From positions 16,584,220 through 16,648,219 of the forward strand of contig JAEMBT020000001.1 in NCBI GenBank assembly GCA_018873245.2: a stretch of 64,000 bases of DNA, read 5' to 3'. Made by a program: the position numbers and the translations under genes. Position 1 is the stretch's first letter. Every line of letters starts with the position of its first letter. Below the pieces are notes generated by a model. That model was not told the origin of the DNA. It searched no databases and worked only from the letters and a program-made list of their open reading frames with translations. Below are positions 32,710 to 43,740 of this stretch, one piece after another. The stretch comes from Archegozetes longisetosus (taxonomy: Eukaryota > Arthropoda > Arachnida > Sarcoptiformes > Trhypochthoniidae).

Positions 32710-35700
32710 ATGTCTAAGTCACATTCATTCGTTATGTCTAAAGACGACATATCTATCGATATACAAGACCTTAGTCAACAATTGGCTAGTAACTTGTTGT
32801 CGACTTCTTCTATGAAAATAGCTCCTTTTACCGGATCAGGGCCTGGTTCAGACATAGTTAAATGGTTAGAGGATTTTAGTGATATTGCCGAATCCCAAGG
32901 ATGGGATGAGTCTACCAAACTTAAGAAGTTTCCTGCCTATTTGGCTGGTGTCGCAAAAGACTTTTATAAGCTATATGTTAAGGAAGCTACTCCTGCAGTT
33001 AGTTCATGGAGTGTGCTTTGCAAAATATTTAGAGATGGATTTCTCCCGACAGAGTATACCACACATTTAAGAAATAAATTGCGTACAAAAAAACAGGGAC
33101 TATTTCAGAAAACAGTCATTTATATATTTGAGATGCAGGCATTGTGTAAACAATATAATAAACATATGCCTGAAGAAGAAATAGTTGATTATGTAGTTCA
33201 AGGGTTATTACCGCCAATTAAAGAGAGGGTAATAATGTTAAGGCCTAAAGGAATTAAAGATTTAATTGCAAAGGCAAATTCAGTTGAATGTGGATTAAGC
33301 GGATCTACCGAAAGTGGTGATCCCGAGCTAACTACGGCTATGACACAGTTATCCGTAGCAGAAAATAGTAATCAGTTAAAGACTAAAGCAAGTGAACCCC
33401 CAAATTCTGAACTTTTGGCTGCCTTAAATGAAATGACTAAAGCATTTAAAGGGGTAGTGAGAAATAAAGGGAGTTTTAATAAGGACTACCGTCCTGATAA
33501 AAATAGAACTCACGAGGCTAGAGGATCTAAAGATAAACCTCAATGTTACTATTGTAAGAAAACAGGACATTTCCAATGGCAATGTCGTAAGAAAGCTTTT
33601 AATAAGTCGCAAAACGACAACCCAATCAGAAGAAGACCAAAACCAGAAACCGCCGAACCTAAATTTAAACCGAACAATGTTCCGGTTGCCGCTATCGAAG
33701 AGAGCGATAGTGATTCAGATATAGTTTCTGTAGCAATTAAGAATGATAGAAATTTAGTATTAGTAAAAGCGTGGGTTGAGGGTTATAAAACAAAGGCTTT
33801 AGTTGATTGTGGAAGTGGTATAACTATAATCACTGCAGCATTAGCTGAAAAAACTAATCTACCAATAGTTGATTATAAAGGCCCGAGAGTCAAAGTAGCA
33901 AATGGTAGATATTTCAAAGCATTAGGAGAAATCGATATAAAGATAACCGTGAAGAACGGTCAAGAAGAAGTTGTTGCTCCGGTTAAGGCAATGGTAGTGA
34001 AGGCCTTAGCCTATGATTTACTACTAGGAAATGATTATTTAGGACCATGTGGTATTTTAGTGGATTGTGCTAATCAAAGCATAAGCTTTAAACCTAGGAT
34101 TCGGAAAGTCGAATCACCCATATATGGATATGTACACTCTAAAGATACTGTTACAATACCTTCGAGAAGTAGTTTAGTAATCGATGTGACCGCTAGTGAA
34201 AAGAATAAGCTTAAGAAACAAAATTATGTAGTATATACTGATGCAGACTCTTATGTGAAACACAGAGTTTGCTTTCCTAATACTGTGGTAAACTTTATAA
34301 GTGGCGATTGTTCACTCGAAGTAACTAATTTCGGTAGAGTTGAACAAACTATAATGAGAGGCGATATTTTAGGATGCTTTGAACCTGTTAATGAGAAATG
34401 CATATTTAGTGCTAATACAGAGTTCGATTTTGAAAATTACGCCGCAACTGATAAAAATGATTCAAAAGATTTGGAAATTCCCGTCAAAGAACGTTTAAGT
34501 TCAGTAGTAGACGCAAATTCTACAAAGGAGATAGATATTGGGGAAGGCACAGTGAAAGTAGGAAAAAATCTGAATGAAGAACAAATATCGAAGTTGAAAT
34601 CATTGCTTGAAAATTATAAGGATAGATTTGCTTTCCGTTCTACACAAATAGGTCAGTGTGATAAGTTTTATCACAGAATTGATACTCAAGGTATGGGTCC
34701 GATATCCGTACAGCCTTATAGAATGTCATTTGCTAAACGCGAACAATGTTGTAAGCTTGTACAAGAAATGATCGATATTGGCGTGATTAAGCCATCATGT
34801 AGCCCTTGGTCCGCTCCTGTAGTATTAGTTCCAAAGAAAGATGGAGGTCTACGTTTTTGCGTAGATTTTAGGAAACTAAATGCTATTACTAAACGCGATG
34901 TTTACCCGTTGCCGAGAATTCAAGACGCTTTAGATGCATTAGGCAATTCTCGCTTCTATACAACTTTAGATCTTTCTAGTGGTTATTGGCAAATCAAAGT
35001 TGCACCTGAGGATCAGGAAAAGACCTCGTTTGTCACTATTGACGGAACCTATGAATTTAATGTTATGCCTTTCGGCTTAACTAATGCTCCCGCAACTTTT
35101 CAAAGAGCTATGGATGTAGTTCTTGCAGGACTAAAGTGGAATTCATGTCTTGTCTATTTAGATGATATAATAGTGTTTGCACCTGATTTTGATACCCATC
35201 TGGCGAGGCTTCAAGCAATTTTAACTAGACTAAGAGAAGCCAATTTTACTTTAAAACCTAATAAGTGTGTATTTGCAGTAAACACTATTAAATATTTAGG
35301 ATATATAGTAGGACCAGACGGTCAGAGTCCTGACCCAGCTTTAGTTGAAGCCATTGTTAACTTCCCTAAACCGAAAACAATTAAAGATATTAGAAGCTTT
35401 GTGGGTATGTGTTCTGTTTTTAGAAAATTTGTTGAAGGTTTCTCCCGAATAGCAGAACCATTAATTCGCTTAACAAAAAAGGAGTATGCAAATGAAAACA
35501 AAATTCCGTGGGACGCTGAACAAGAACTTGCATTTATTAAACTTAAAGAAAAGTTAGCGTCAGCCCCTGTGTTAGCCCATTACGATCCCAATTTACCAAT
35601 TGAAGTAAGAGTTGATGCATCAGGCTTAGCTATTGGAGGTGTTTTAGTGCAGCAACATAAGGATGGTTGGCATCCTGTAGCTTATATGAGTAAGCTGTTG

Positions 35701-37698
35701 AATGAAACACAGCGAAACTACTCGATTACGGAAAAAGAATGTTTTTCTATGGTTTATGCAGTAGAATATTTTAGACCATATTTAGAGCATCAAGAATTTG
35801 TTATAGTCACAGACCACTGTGCTCTTTGCTGGCTTAAAACCAAAGATAAACTAACCCCGAAACTTGAAAGGTGGGCTACTATCCTCCAAGGATTTAACTA
35901 TGCAGTTAGATATAAAAGCGGTAAAGTTCATAAAGATGCAGACTGCTTATCCCGTAATTATTTTAGTCTACCGGTACCAGAACTTAATGAGACAAACTTA
36001 TTTGCATATGCAAACGTCGAATTTGGGATCACGTATGTTGGAGAACTGCAACGTAAAGATCCCGCAATTGAGCACATTCGTGAAGAGATATTGAAAGGCA
36101 CATCGAAAAATAGTGAATTACCTTTAAAATTAAGAAAATTTACAATAATAAATGATAGAGTTTATAGAATATGCAACTCTCAATTGGGGAAATATTACAC
36201 AATATATGTTCCAAAGAAGTTGCGTGCCGAAGTATGCTACAACAATCATGACGACCCCCTTGCAGGACATTGTGGTATCAATAAAACTTATGATAGGATT
36301 AGGGATAAATACTACTGGCCTGGTATGCTACAATACATTACTAATTATGTAAAAAGTTGTGTTAAATGTCTTCATCGAAAGACACCTAAAACTGCTCCGG
36401 CGGGTCTCTTACAACCGATCCCCGTAGAGGCCCCTTTTAAGAGAATAGCTATTGATGTTGTAGGTCCTGTCAATCCTGCACATGGAAAGAAATATATAAT
36501 AGTAGCAACTGACTATTTCACAAAATGGGCCGAAACCCGAGCACTTGCATCACAAACAGCTAAAGCCACAGCTAAATTTTTTGTTGAACAAATCATTTGT
36601 AGACATGGAGTACCAGAATTAATAATGAGCGATAGAGGAACTAATTTTTTAAGTGAATTAGTAGAAGAAACATTTAAATTAATGGGAAGTAAACATTTAG
36701 TGAGTACGGCATACCACCCGCAGACTCAAGGTCTCGTAGAAAAAGTAAACGGTATTCTTGTGGACATGTTAAGCATGTACTTAAATGAAGACCATTCTAA
36801 TTGGGATATTACCTTACCCTTAATTACATTCGCCTACAATGCCTCAAAGAGTAGAAGTACTCGTTTTAGTCCATTTGAGTTACTCTATGGACGTAAACCA
36901 ACTTTCCCTCAAGATATAAATTTAGAAGCTTTACCTTCTGGTTTTAGAGATACAGACCATTATATAGAAATAATGGCTGGACGTTGGGAGAGAATTAGAG
37001 AAATTGCGAGAATTAATATAAAACATGCTCAAGGAAAATATAAGCACTATTATGATAGAAATAGGAAAGATTACTGTTATAAGGTTGGACAACAAGTAGC
37101 AGTATTTGTACCAATAAGAGTACCGGGTTTATCCGAAAAATTTCTGCACCGATGGTTCGGTCCTTTTATAGTTTTAGGTAAAGGAAAGTCAGATAACGTT
37201 TACAAGGTTTATAATACTAAACGCCCTTATAGAGTAGATGTAGTACCCGTTACTAGAATGAAGCCATGGACTGGACGTGAAATATTACAAGACCTCTCAG
37301 ATTCAGATGAAGAACCTGCAGCAGATAAACCAAAAGATAGTAATAAATCATCTAATGACTCAATGAATGAAAATGTTTCTGAACTTAACGTAGTTCCAAG
37401 TACTAGTGCTAGCAGAGATACTACAGCATTAAGAACGTCTTTGGGTCATTTGAGAGAAAAGCTAAAAATATCTTTTGATCAAAGACAAACAGGATCACGA
37501 GAAAAAACAGAGAGTCTTAAAACAGAATCAGGGGTACAACCCAATCTCAGACGCTCACAAAGAATCACGAAAGGAAAACCGCCTGATCGATTCACATACG
37601 CTATATTTTGTTTTACTTTAATTTTAAACGTCTTATCGGTTAATGCGGTGTTCAGTAGTGCACCGCCAATTCTATGGAAAACTCGAAAGAACCAATAG
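32710..37698 (+). CDS. Gypsy gag-pol polyprotein, single intact ORF
   Basis: 1,662 residues, no stop. Gag occupies about 1-275, followed by a CCHC nucleic-acid knuckle (CYYCKKTGHFQWQC, 279-292). The aspartic protease motif is ALVDCGSG (about 362-369). Reverse transcriptase covers about 670-850, with LDLSSGYWQ and the YLDD active site near 816. RNase H begins with RVDASGLAIGG near 966. The integrase zinc domain (H..H..CVKC) is near 1180-1225 and its DDE core (IDVVG, SDRGTN, LVEKVNG) lies near 1246-1345. A C-terminal GPFIVLGKG module resembles the GPY/F region. Gag and pol are in one frame, unlike the frameshifted Drosophila gypsy. The last 25 residues overlap the env-like frame. All catalytic residues visible are intact, so the enzyme set may be functional. 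Confidence 0.95.
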   Translation: MSKSHSFVMSKDDISIDIQDLSQQLASNLLSTSSMKIAPFTGSGPGSDIVKWLEDFSDIAESQGWDESTKLKKFPAYLAGVAKDFYKLYVKEATPAVSSWSVLCKIFRDGFLPTEYTTHLRNKLRTKKQGLFQKTVIYIFEMQALCKQYNKHMPEEEIVDYVVQGLLPPIKERVIMLRPKGIKDLIAKANSVECGLSGSTESGDPELTTAMTQLSVAENSNQLKTKASEPPNSELLAALNEMTKAFKGVVRNKGSFNKDYRPDKNRTHEARGSKDKPQCYYCKKTGHFQWQCRKKAFNKSQNDNPIRRRPKPETAEPKFKPNNVPVAAIEESDSDSDIVSVAIKNDRNLVLVKAWVEGYKTKALVDCGSGITIITAALAEKTNLPIVDYKGPRVKVANGRYFKALGEIDIKITVKNGQEEVVAPVKAMVVKALAYDLLLGNDYLGPCGILVDCANQSISFKPRIRKVESPIYGYVHSKDTVTIPSRSSLVIDVTASEKNKLKKQNYVVYTDADSYVKHRVCFPNTVVNFISGDCSLEVTNFGRVEQTIMRGDILGCFEPVNEKCIFSANTEFDFENYAATDKNDSKDLEIPVKERLSSVVDANSTKEIDIGEGTVKVGKNLNEEQISKLKSLLENYKDRFAFRSTQIGQCDKFYHRIDTQGMGPISVQPYRMSFAKREQCCKLVQEMIDIGVIKPSCSPWSAPVVLVPKKDGGLRFCVDFRKLNAITKRDVYPLPRIQDALDALGNSRFYTTLDLSSGYWQIKVAPEDQEKTSFVTIDGTYEFNVMPFGLTNAPATFQRAMDVVLAGLKWNSCLVYLDDIIVFAPDFDTHLARLQAILTRLREANFTLKPNKCVFAVNTIKYLGYIVGPDGQSPDPALVEAIVNFPKPKTIKDIRSFVGMCSVFRKFVEGFSRIAEPLIRLTKKEYANENKIPWDAEQELAFIKLKEKLASAPVLAHYDPNLPIEVRVDASGLAIGGVLVQQHKDGWHPVAYMSKLLNETQRNYSITEKECFSMVYAVEYFRPYLEHQEFVIVTDHCALCWLKTKDKLTPKLERWATILQGFNYAVRYKSGKVHKDADCLSRNYFSLPVPELNETNLFAYANVEFGITYVGELQRKDPAIEHIREEILKGTSKNSELPLKLRKFTIINDRVYRICNSQLGKYYTIYVPKKLRAEVCYNNHDDPLAGHCGINKTYDRIRDKYYWPGMLQYITNYVKSCVKCLHRKTPKTAPAGLLQPIPVEAPFKRIAIDVVGPVNPAHGKKYIIVATDYFTKWAETRALASQTAKATAKFFVEQIICRHGVPELIMSDRGTNFLSELVEETFKLMGSKHLVSTAYHPQTQGLVEKVNGILVDMLSMYLNEDHSNWDITLPLITFAYNASKSRSTRFSPFELLYGRKPTFPQDINLEALPSGFRDTDHYIEIMAGRWERIREIARINIKHAQGKYKHYYDRNRKDYCYKVGQQVAVFVPIRVPGLSEKFLHRWFGPFIVLGKGKSDNVYKVYNTKRPYRVDVVPVTRMKPWTGREILQDLSDSDEEPAADKPKDSNKSSNDSMNENVSELNVVPSTSASRDTTALRTSLGHLREKLKISFDQRQTGSREKTESLKTESGVQPNLRRSQRITKGKPPDRFTYAIFCFTLILNVLSVNAVFSSAPPILWKTRKNQ

Positions 37699-39246
37699 TT
37701 AAGGGAATCGAAGTTATTTACCTGAAAATCCATTATGAGGACCCTTGTATAGTATTTCAACAGATGATGGGACTTCCTACAGAATCCATTAATAACTTTA
37801 TTCAATGGTGTGAAAAATCATTTGTTAAAGATTTTGTTGAACCCTTAAACAAATTCTGTGCTATAGAAGATTCTAAATCATTCATATTAAGTAGACGAAA
37901 AGAATTGCACCACTGATTGTAGTAGGAGCAATTGCACTCTTTGTAACTGTGTTTACTGGCATAGGGTTAGGCTCAGTAGCGTTATATAAATCTAGTAAAA
38001 ACGATGACCGCATAAGTGTTTTAGAAAATAATATCAAAAGAATAAATGAAAACGAAAACTTATTAAAGAAGCGTTAGAATTTATGGAAAACGATATAGAA
38101 AAATTAAGGTCAATCTTAGAAAACACGACATCAGAAATGGAAAACTTGAAACTTATTTTGCCAAGCATCGTTAGCACAACCTCATATTTAAGTTCCGAAT
38201 TTGTTCAGACTAGAGCATCACTATTGGAAATTGGTAGGGACTGGTTGGTAGGCAAGGTTAATGGGAAACTTTTTGACCAATTTAATCTCACAATTCCTTG
38301 CGAAGGTCCCTGTCCCTTAAAATATATGTCCCCAAGAGTTTGTTTTAGAGATCCTGCCCGAAACACTATTTTTCTAATAATTGAAGCACCTATAGTTGAC
38401 AACAAGAAACTATTATTAACCGCCGACCCCTTCACACTATTTTCGTACAAAAACAATGAACTATGTCACGTAAGCTATAAGGGACCCCAGAATATAATTT
38501 TCGATAATGAAACTCATTCCTTATGCCCTTTCGAAAGAAAAAACCTAAAAATACATGAATTAATTTTAAATCCCCCCAAAGAATCGTGTTCCCATTATTC
38601 TAAACTAACTAACGACGAAGCCTGGCAAGTGCAGCAATGCGTCATTAAAGAAAGATTACGCGAAGAAGAAATTATTCAAATTAAGTATGATTTGAGTTCA
38701 AAATCACTATTAGTTTATTGCTACCCATTTAATATAACTTTAATTCAAGATAACTTTATTCCAGAAAGTGTAGCTTGCCCCAACTATGTTTTTGGAATAC
38801 CAAACATTTATACTTTAAAAATAGGAAATCTAAGTTTTGTATCACATAATATAAAATTCGATAGCAAATACAATCTTGTTCCTGAGTGGTTTCACTTCGT
38901 TAATCAACGACTATTACCAGATCTTCACAGCCACAAAATAGTCCTACATCACGACGAAATCAAATCTCGAATTCGAAAAATAAATACTAATCTAATCGAG
39001 AATAGTCAAATTAACAATAAGTCCTTTAACCTCATAGTTATAATCCTATCAACTATAAGTATCACCTTAATGTTTGTATGCTTTGGACCAAGAGTATGTA
39101 ATTACCTGCGACACACTTGCCGCAAACACAAAACTAGGCAGACTGACCCTGTAAGAGTTGAGGAAACAGAAGAATTTGGACAGAGGAACAGAACTGGCCG
39201 AGTTATATTTAAAGTAACTAATTCTCACATAGAAAATGTTCCATAA
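37674..39246 (+). pseudogene. Env-like (baculovirus F-type) region with two frame breaks
   Basis: It starts 25 bp before the end of pol. Three pieces lie in different frames: 37674-37916 (80 codons), a middle piece to about 38078, and 38083-39246 (387 codons). At the start of the middle piece a basic, furin-like site precedes a hydrophobic Gly/Ala-rich stretch, followed by a coiled-coil-like segment. The last ORF has many Cys and N-glycosylation sites, one membrane helix near its end (LIVIILSTISITLMFVCF) and a basic cytoplasmic tail. This layout matches errantivirus envelope proteins of the baculovirus fusion type. As assembled, the frame breaks near 37910 and 38078 prevent a single product. 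Confidence 0.75.
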
Positions 39247-39537
39247 AACGTGTGAATGTGACAAACGCATTGTTCCTTAGAGAACACTGTCTCAATACAA
39301 TTTAATTATTATAATTTTTTTCTTTTAACTTTATAATTCACTTAATATTTTTAATTATTATCAATAAATTCATATAACCTTTATATGTTTAATTAAATAC
39401 CTATAATCTTAAATTTGATTTATTCTTAAATTTACATTTTTTTTGTATAACCTATATACCTATATGTAATCAATATTATTAATATGTAATCGAACAATAT
39501 TCTGCTTTAGAGTCAAAGCCTAAGTACCCGAACCATA

Positions 39538-40001
39538 TGTTATATTAAAACAAAAAGTATTTTAATTTGTTTTGTAAACTTTCTATTTGTTATGAGAATG
39601 AAAGTTTAACTCTTATTTCGTTATGACTATAAAAGGTTTTGTTTAGTTCGCTCTAATTGTAAAAGCAAATTCTTATTCTAGTTTAATTACAATAGGAAAT
39701 TAATTGTTATGGGAATCTAATACTGGAATGCTTGAACATCCCTTTTTAGGAATAACTTTTCTCAAAATTATAACTCGAAAATATTCTTAAACATCCTTTC
39801 ATTAATTAGTCAGAAGAGTATAAAAAAGAGAGAGTAATAGAGTAGAAATTAAGTGAGTTAGTAAGAGAGTGCGAGAGAGCTTAGACTCTGTGCGATACAT
39901 TTAAATCTTTATGTATTATCATTCAATTTATATTTTTAATAAAGATTGTTAATTGTTAAAGTCAGAGTTGTTATTTCGCTATATAAAAATCCACTCTCAC
40001 A
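39538..40001 (+). repeat. 3' LTR of gypsy element
   Basis: It is 464 bp and almost identical to 31409-31872. The sequence just before it (acccgaaccata) is not purine-rich, unlike a usual polypurine tract. Confidence 0.95.
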
Positions 40002-40009
40002 CTTCTTCG

Positions 40010-40476
40010 CTTAATTTTAATATTATTCATTAAATCAGATCTAATAATTATTTTGTATGTTCGTATTTATACCGCATTTTTTAAAAAATTTTATAAAATG
40101 TTGTTCTGCCGCACTTTTTGAATTAAATAGTCGAACTAGCTTTAGATGTATTAAAGACGTCATTTACTGTTGGGAGTATTTTTTTTGTTAAAGTCAGTAA
40201 TAATCGAATTAATTTTGTTATAATAACTATTATTATAGTCGAATCTTGGTTTAAATACATTAGTTTTGGGGGGGAACACAACCATTTTTTTTATAGTTCT
40301 GCGAATAGTTGCCATTGAAAGTTCGGTTAATCGACTTATGTTAGAAATAAAGTCCTGTTCTTTAAGTTTTGGTACAACTTTAATCAATTAATTATATCTA
40401 TTTAAAACAACTCTTTTTAATTGTGATGTTGCACAAAATCCTCTCCCGGTTTTATATTCCTTATTTTTACTCATTT
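40010..40476 (-). pseudogene. Tc1-like transposase copy A, N-terminal part
   Basis: The start is MSKNKEYKTGRGF near 40476. It leads through LKRVVLNRYN, a stop, then VVPKLKEQDFISNISRLTEL and MATIRRTIKK (helix-turn-helix-like), and ends in a frameshift near 40160. The remainder of the gene lies beyond the gypsy element at 30602-31400. Confidence 0.65.
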
Positions 40477-40763
40477 TAACACTTTTAGTAACTTTATCAC
40501 GCTTTAAATTGCAACTAAATACTATAAAAAAATTAAGTTTATATCACAAACAAATAAATAATGCGTATGTATATAATGTGCTTTTAAGTGACTTAGTATT
40601 ACATTTAATGTTATTTGAGATAAAATTGAATGACATTTGTTATGTGCGATCTATTTATTTATTTAGTTTGTGCTTAGTGTTTTCTATTGGTTGAAAAGTT
40701 TTGTGAATTGCGTCGACCTCTTAAGCTAGAGATCTTCTCGTAAAGGATTTCTGAACGAATGAT

Positions 40764-42513
40764 ATCAATTCATTTTAAGGAAAGACAAAGAACTCTAAAT
40801 TTTTAGATGTTCACGGTAAACAAACTTTAACGAACAATAAGCGTTTACTATCTACCGATATTTACAAGCAAACGTACTTATAAGTGACAAAAACTTTATT
40901 TTAATTAGATTGATTTTAATTAAGAAAAATTTTTCACAATAATCGTGTTCATTAAGAATACGATTATCAACAATTTTATCACTAATCCAAAATTTTGATT
41001 CAATTTTCGCTACATCTCTTAGGCAATTTTGCCAAAAACTTGAATTAATTTTTTAAAATGAGCTAGAGATTAGATATTTAAATTCAATTGAATTTTAGTT
41101 AAAATTATGTTTAGATATAATTTTTTTGAGCTGAGCCCAGACTAGTTCTATGGGATTTAATATACAATGGTAAGGGGGAAGATGGAGGGGATATGACCTG
41201 CATTATTTATCATGTAACCTACATTATAATAATTATTAAGTGATTTTTTTACCAGTTTTAATAGTTCTTGTTTTTTGCACTTAGATCATATTCAATATTA
41301 TTAAATGAAAGCCAATTTTTAATTATTTTTATGGTCGAACTTTTTACCAGGGGTTTATTGTATTGCACAGAGTATGTTGCCGCATTATCATAAATTACAA
41401 TTGAATTGGGGGACAAATTAGGTAGAAGTTTCGTTTTCAACTAATTTTCAAATATTTGACCATTAATTTCGGAATTAATTGAAATATGCTCTCCTCCAGC
41501 CATAAACCCATTTTTTGATCCAGCATGAATGATTGAATATTTTTTGCCTTTCCCAATTAACATTTTAAATCTTATTTTTTTTACTATTACTCAAAGGGCG
41601 CAGTATCTTATGTTTTACGTAATTTTTGTGCACGAATGTTTGATCAAGATAGACGACGTCTGAAATGTGCAATATTCCTTCAAGTCTTCGTTTTTCACTT
41701 AAATATTTGATTCATTTGGGTCTTATATATGCTCTATTCATAATTTCTAATCTTATTAATTTATTAGCATTTTGTAATTTGTACCCCATTTATTAAATTA
41801 ATTTATAAAATGTTGTTCTGCCACTATTTTTGAATGATACCGTTGAGTCTGTTTTTGCTTTAGTGTAAACGTCATTTATTGTAGGAAAAACTTTATTTTT
41901 ATTAAAATCAGTAATAATTAAGTCAATTTTTCAAAATCACTATTTTTGAAATCATTTCTAGGTTTAAAAACTTTAGTCTTTTTTGAGAAACACACCTATT
42001 CCTTAAAACTTTATAGAGTCCTGTGAAATTTCAGTTAATTTAATAATGTCACAAACTATGTCACCTTTGTTCCAGTTTGGCAATTTAATCAATTCGTTAT
42101 ATCTGTTTAGCACTACTCTTTTAGTTGGGATGAGATTTAGTTCCCTTTTCCTAATTTATTTTCTTTATTATATAGCTTTTAATCACTTTCTGCCATTATC
42201 ACAATCAAAATTACATTTAATTAAATTAATCACAGCTATTATCACAATTAAATAAAGTTACTTTGACGTTTTTAATGTAGTGATAGTTTTGTGTGTATAT
42301 AACACTGTAATTATTATCGAAGATTTGTGCCATTTTATGAACATATTTGACTCAGTAATTATTCGATTCAGCATTTTAAAAGGATTAAAATCAAGGTATG
42401 TTTATATCATTGTCCATTGATCAACAAAGTGATTTTTAATTAGTTAAAAAATTTGTTTCCCGTGAACACCTAAAATCTAGAGGTCTTTGTCTTTCTTTAA
42501 AATGAATTGATAA
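40764..42513 (-). mobile_element. Tc1-like transposon copy B
   Basis: Inverted ends atcaattcattttaaggaaa (40764 on) and its near complement tttctttaaaatgaattgat (to 42513) continue inward through gacaaagaactct and cgtgaacatct-type pairing. The element is about 1.75 kb, directly abutting copy A. Its transposase is a diverged relative of copy A. Confidence 0.65.
40930..42200 (-). pseudogene. Tc1-like transposase copy B, degenerate
   Basis: Pieces in order on the minus strand: KRVVLNRYNELIKL near 42100, then VVYLDQTFVH near 41650, then KLLPNLSPNSIVIYDNAATY near 41400 (60-codon ORF 41258-41440), then the counterpart of the NPIELVWAQL block near 41130. Several stops and deletions. It aligns with copy A over its length, which helps identify both. 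Confidence 0.7.
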
Positions 42514-42602
42514 CATTATCCTTTACGTTATAAAAGTCACTGCTAGCACGATCAAACATGGTCAATATATCGTGACCCTCATGACCTTGGACAAAACATT
42601 TG

Positions 42603-43740
42603 GTTGACGGATACTAAATAGGCGCAATTACAAAGAAACATAAAAATCGAATGACATGCAATAGAAAATACTTCATAAGAAGAATCAAACTATATCAAAT
42701 TTTTGGAGCCACGCCCATCTGTTTATTAGCTACGCCCACTTTAATATCTTTCTTTGTAATTCATTCCCGAGTGGGAGGAGTATTATAAAAACCATATAAT
42801 ACGTGCACTCGACAGCGTTCATTGATACAAGTAGAACCATGCCAAATTTTTACAGTTGCGCTTACCAGTTCACCTACTACACCTACTTAACGTTTAAAAA
42901 ATTTATTTCTAAGTGGGTGGAGCATCATAAAATCATATGATACATCCAGTTGACAGCACTTGTTAAGACAAGTCGAACCATGCAAAAACTTTTAGTGCCA
43001 CGCCCACTTTTTCACTAGCTACGCTCATTTGTACATTTTTCTTTTAATTCATTTCTGAGTGGAAGGAGCATTATAAAATTCATGACACATGCAATAGATA
43101 GTATTTATTGATACGAGTCGAACCATATCTTTCTTAATCATAGCCAGCTTCGAAGAATAAACTCTATATTAAATTATGGTGAAAATAAACTTTTTATAAA
43201 TCTGACTTAAATTAAAACTCAAATAAATATCTTAAAAAATCGAAATCATTGTCTGAATTTTCTAACTCAACAGTATTATCATAGGCCTCATCTGACACTG
43301 TAAGTTCATGATATTCGGACAGTGGAAATAGTCTTACATAGTAGAAGGATGAACATAGCTCCAAAAATTTTGTATAGTTTGACTGGATTCAAAAAGCACT
43401 ACCATTTACATGTGTCATATGAATTTTATAATTTTCCTCTAACTCAAAAATGAATTAATAGAAAAGGGTATATGAATAGGCGTAGCCTTAAAAATTTGGT
43501 ATGGTTCGACTTGTCTTAATAAGTGCTATTAATTGCATGTATCATATGATCTTTATGATACTCCGCTCACCCAGAAATGAGTTTTAAAAATGTAAAAGCG
43601 AGCGTAGTTAGCGAATGGGTGAGCATGGCTCCAAAAATATGGTATGATTTGACTCTTCTTGTCAAGTACTATCGATTACATTTCACTCGATTTTTATGTT
43701 TCTTTACAATTGTGCCTGTTTAGTATCCCTAAACTGACCA
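42603..43740. repeat. 1.1-kb long inverted repeat with tandem subunits in each arm
   Basis: The left end (ggatactaaataggcgcaat) pairs with the right end (attgtgcctgtttagtatcc). Each arm holds about three units of 135-145 bp with gccacgcccac, gggaggagtattataaaa and agtcgaaccatg landmarks. The arms run in opposite directions from a non-repeated centre at about 43130-43370. No ORF. It is a foldback-type or Merlin-like non-autonomous element; no target duplication was recognised. Confidence 0.75.

Larger units (their letters stand above)
31409..40001 (+). mobile_element. Ty3/gypsy errantivirus-like LTR retrotransposon, full length
   Basis: 8,593 bp with two 464-bp LTRs (TG...CA), flanked by the 4-bp duplication cttc at 31405-31408 and 40002-40005. 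Order: LTR, tRNA-primer site, leader, gag-pol, env-like region, LTR. The LTRs differ only by single-base length changes in homopolymers (the T run after gaacatccc and the A run in gtataaaa), so the insertion is recent. It sits inside the Tc1-like transposase gene at 30437-40763. Confidence 0.95.
30437..40763 (-). mobile_element. Tc1-like transposon copy A, split by a gypsy insertion
   Basis: Terminal inverted repeats of about 90 bp lie at 30437-30525 and about 40650-40763 (cgttcagaaa ... cttaagaggtcgacgcaatt ... aatagaaaac). Without the 8.6-kb gypsy element (31409-40001) the transposon is about 1.7 kb. The transposase is on the minus strand in two pieces either side of the insertion. Copy B lies directly adjacent at 40764-42513. 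Confidence 0.8.
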
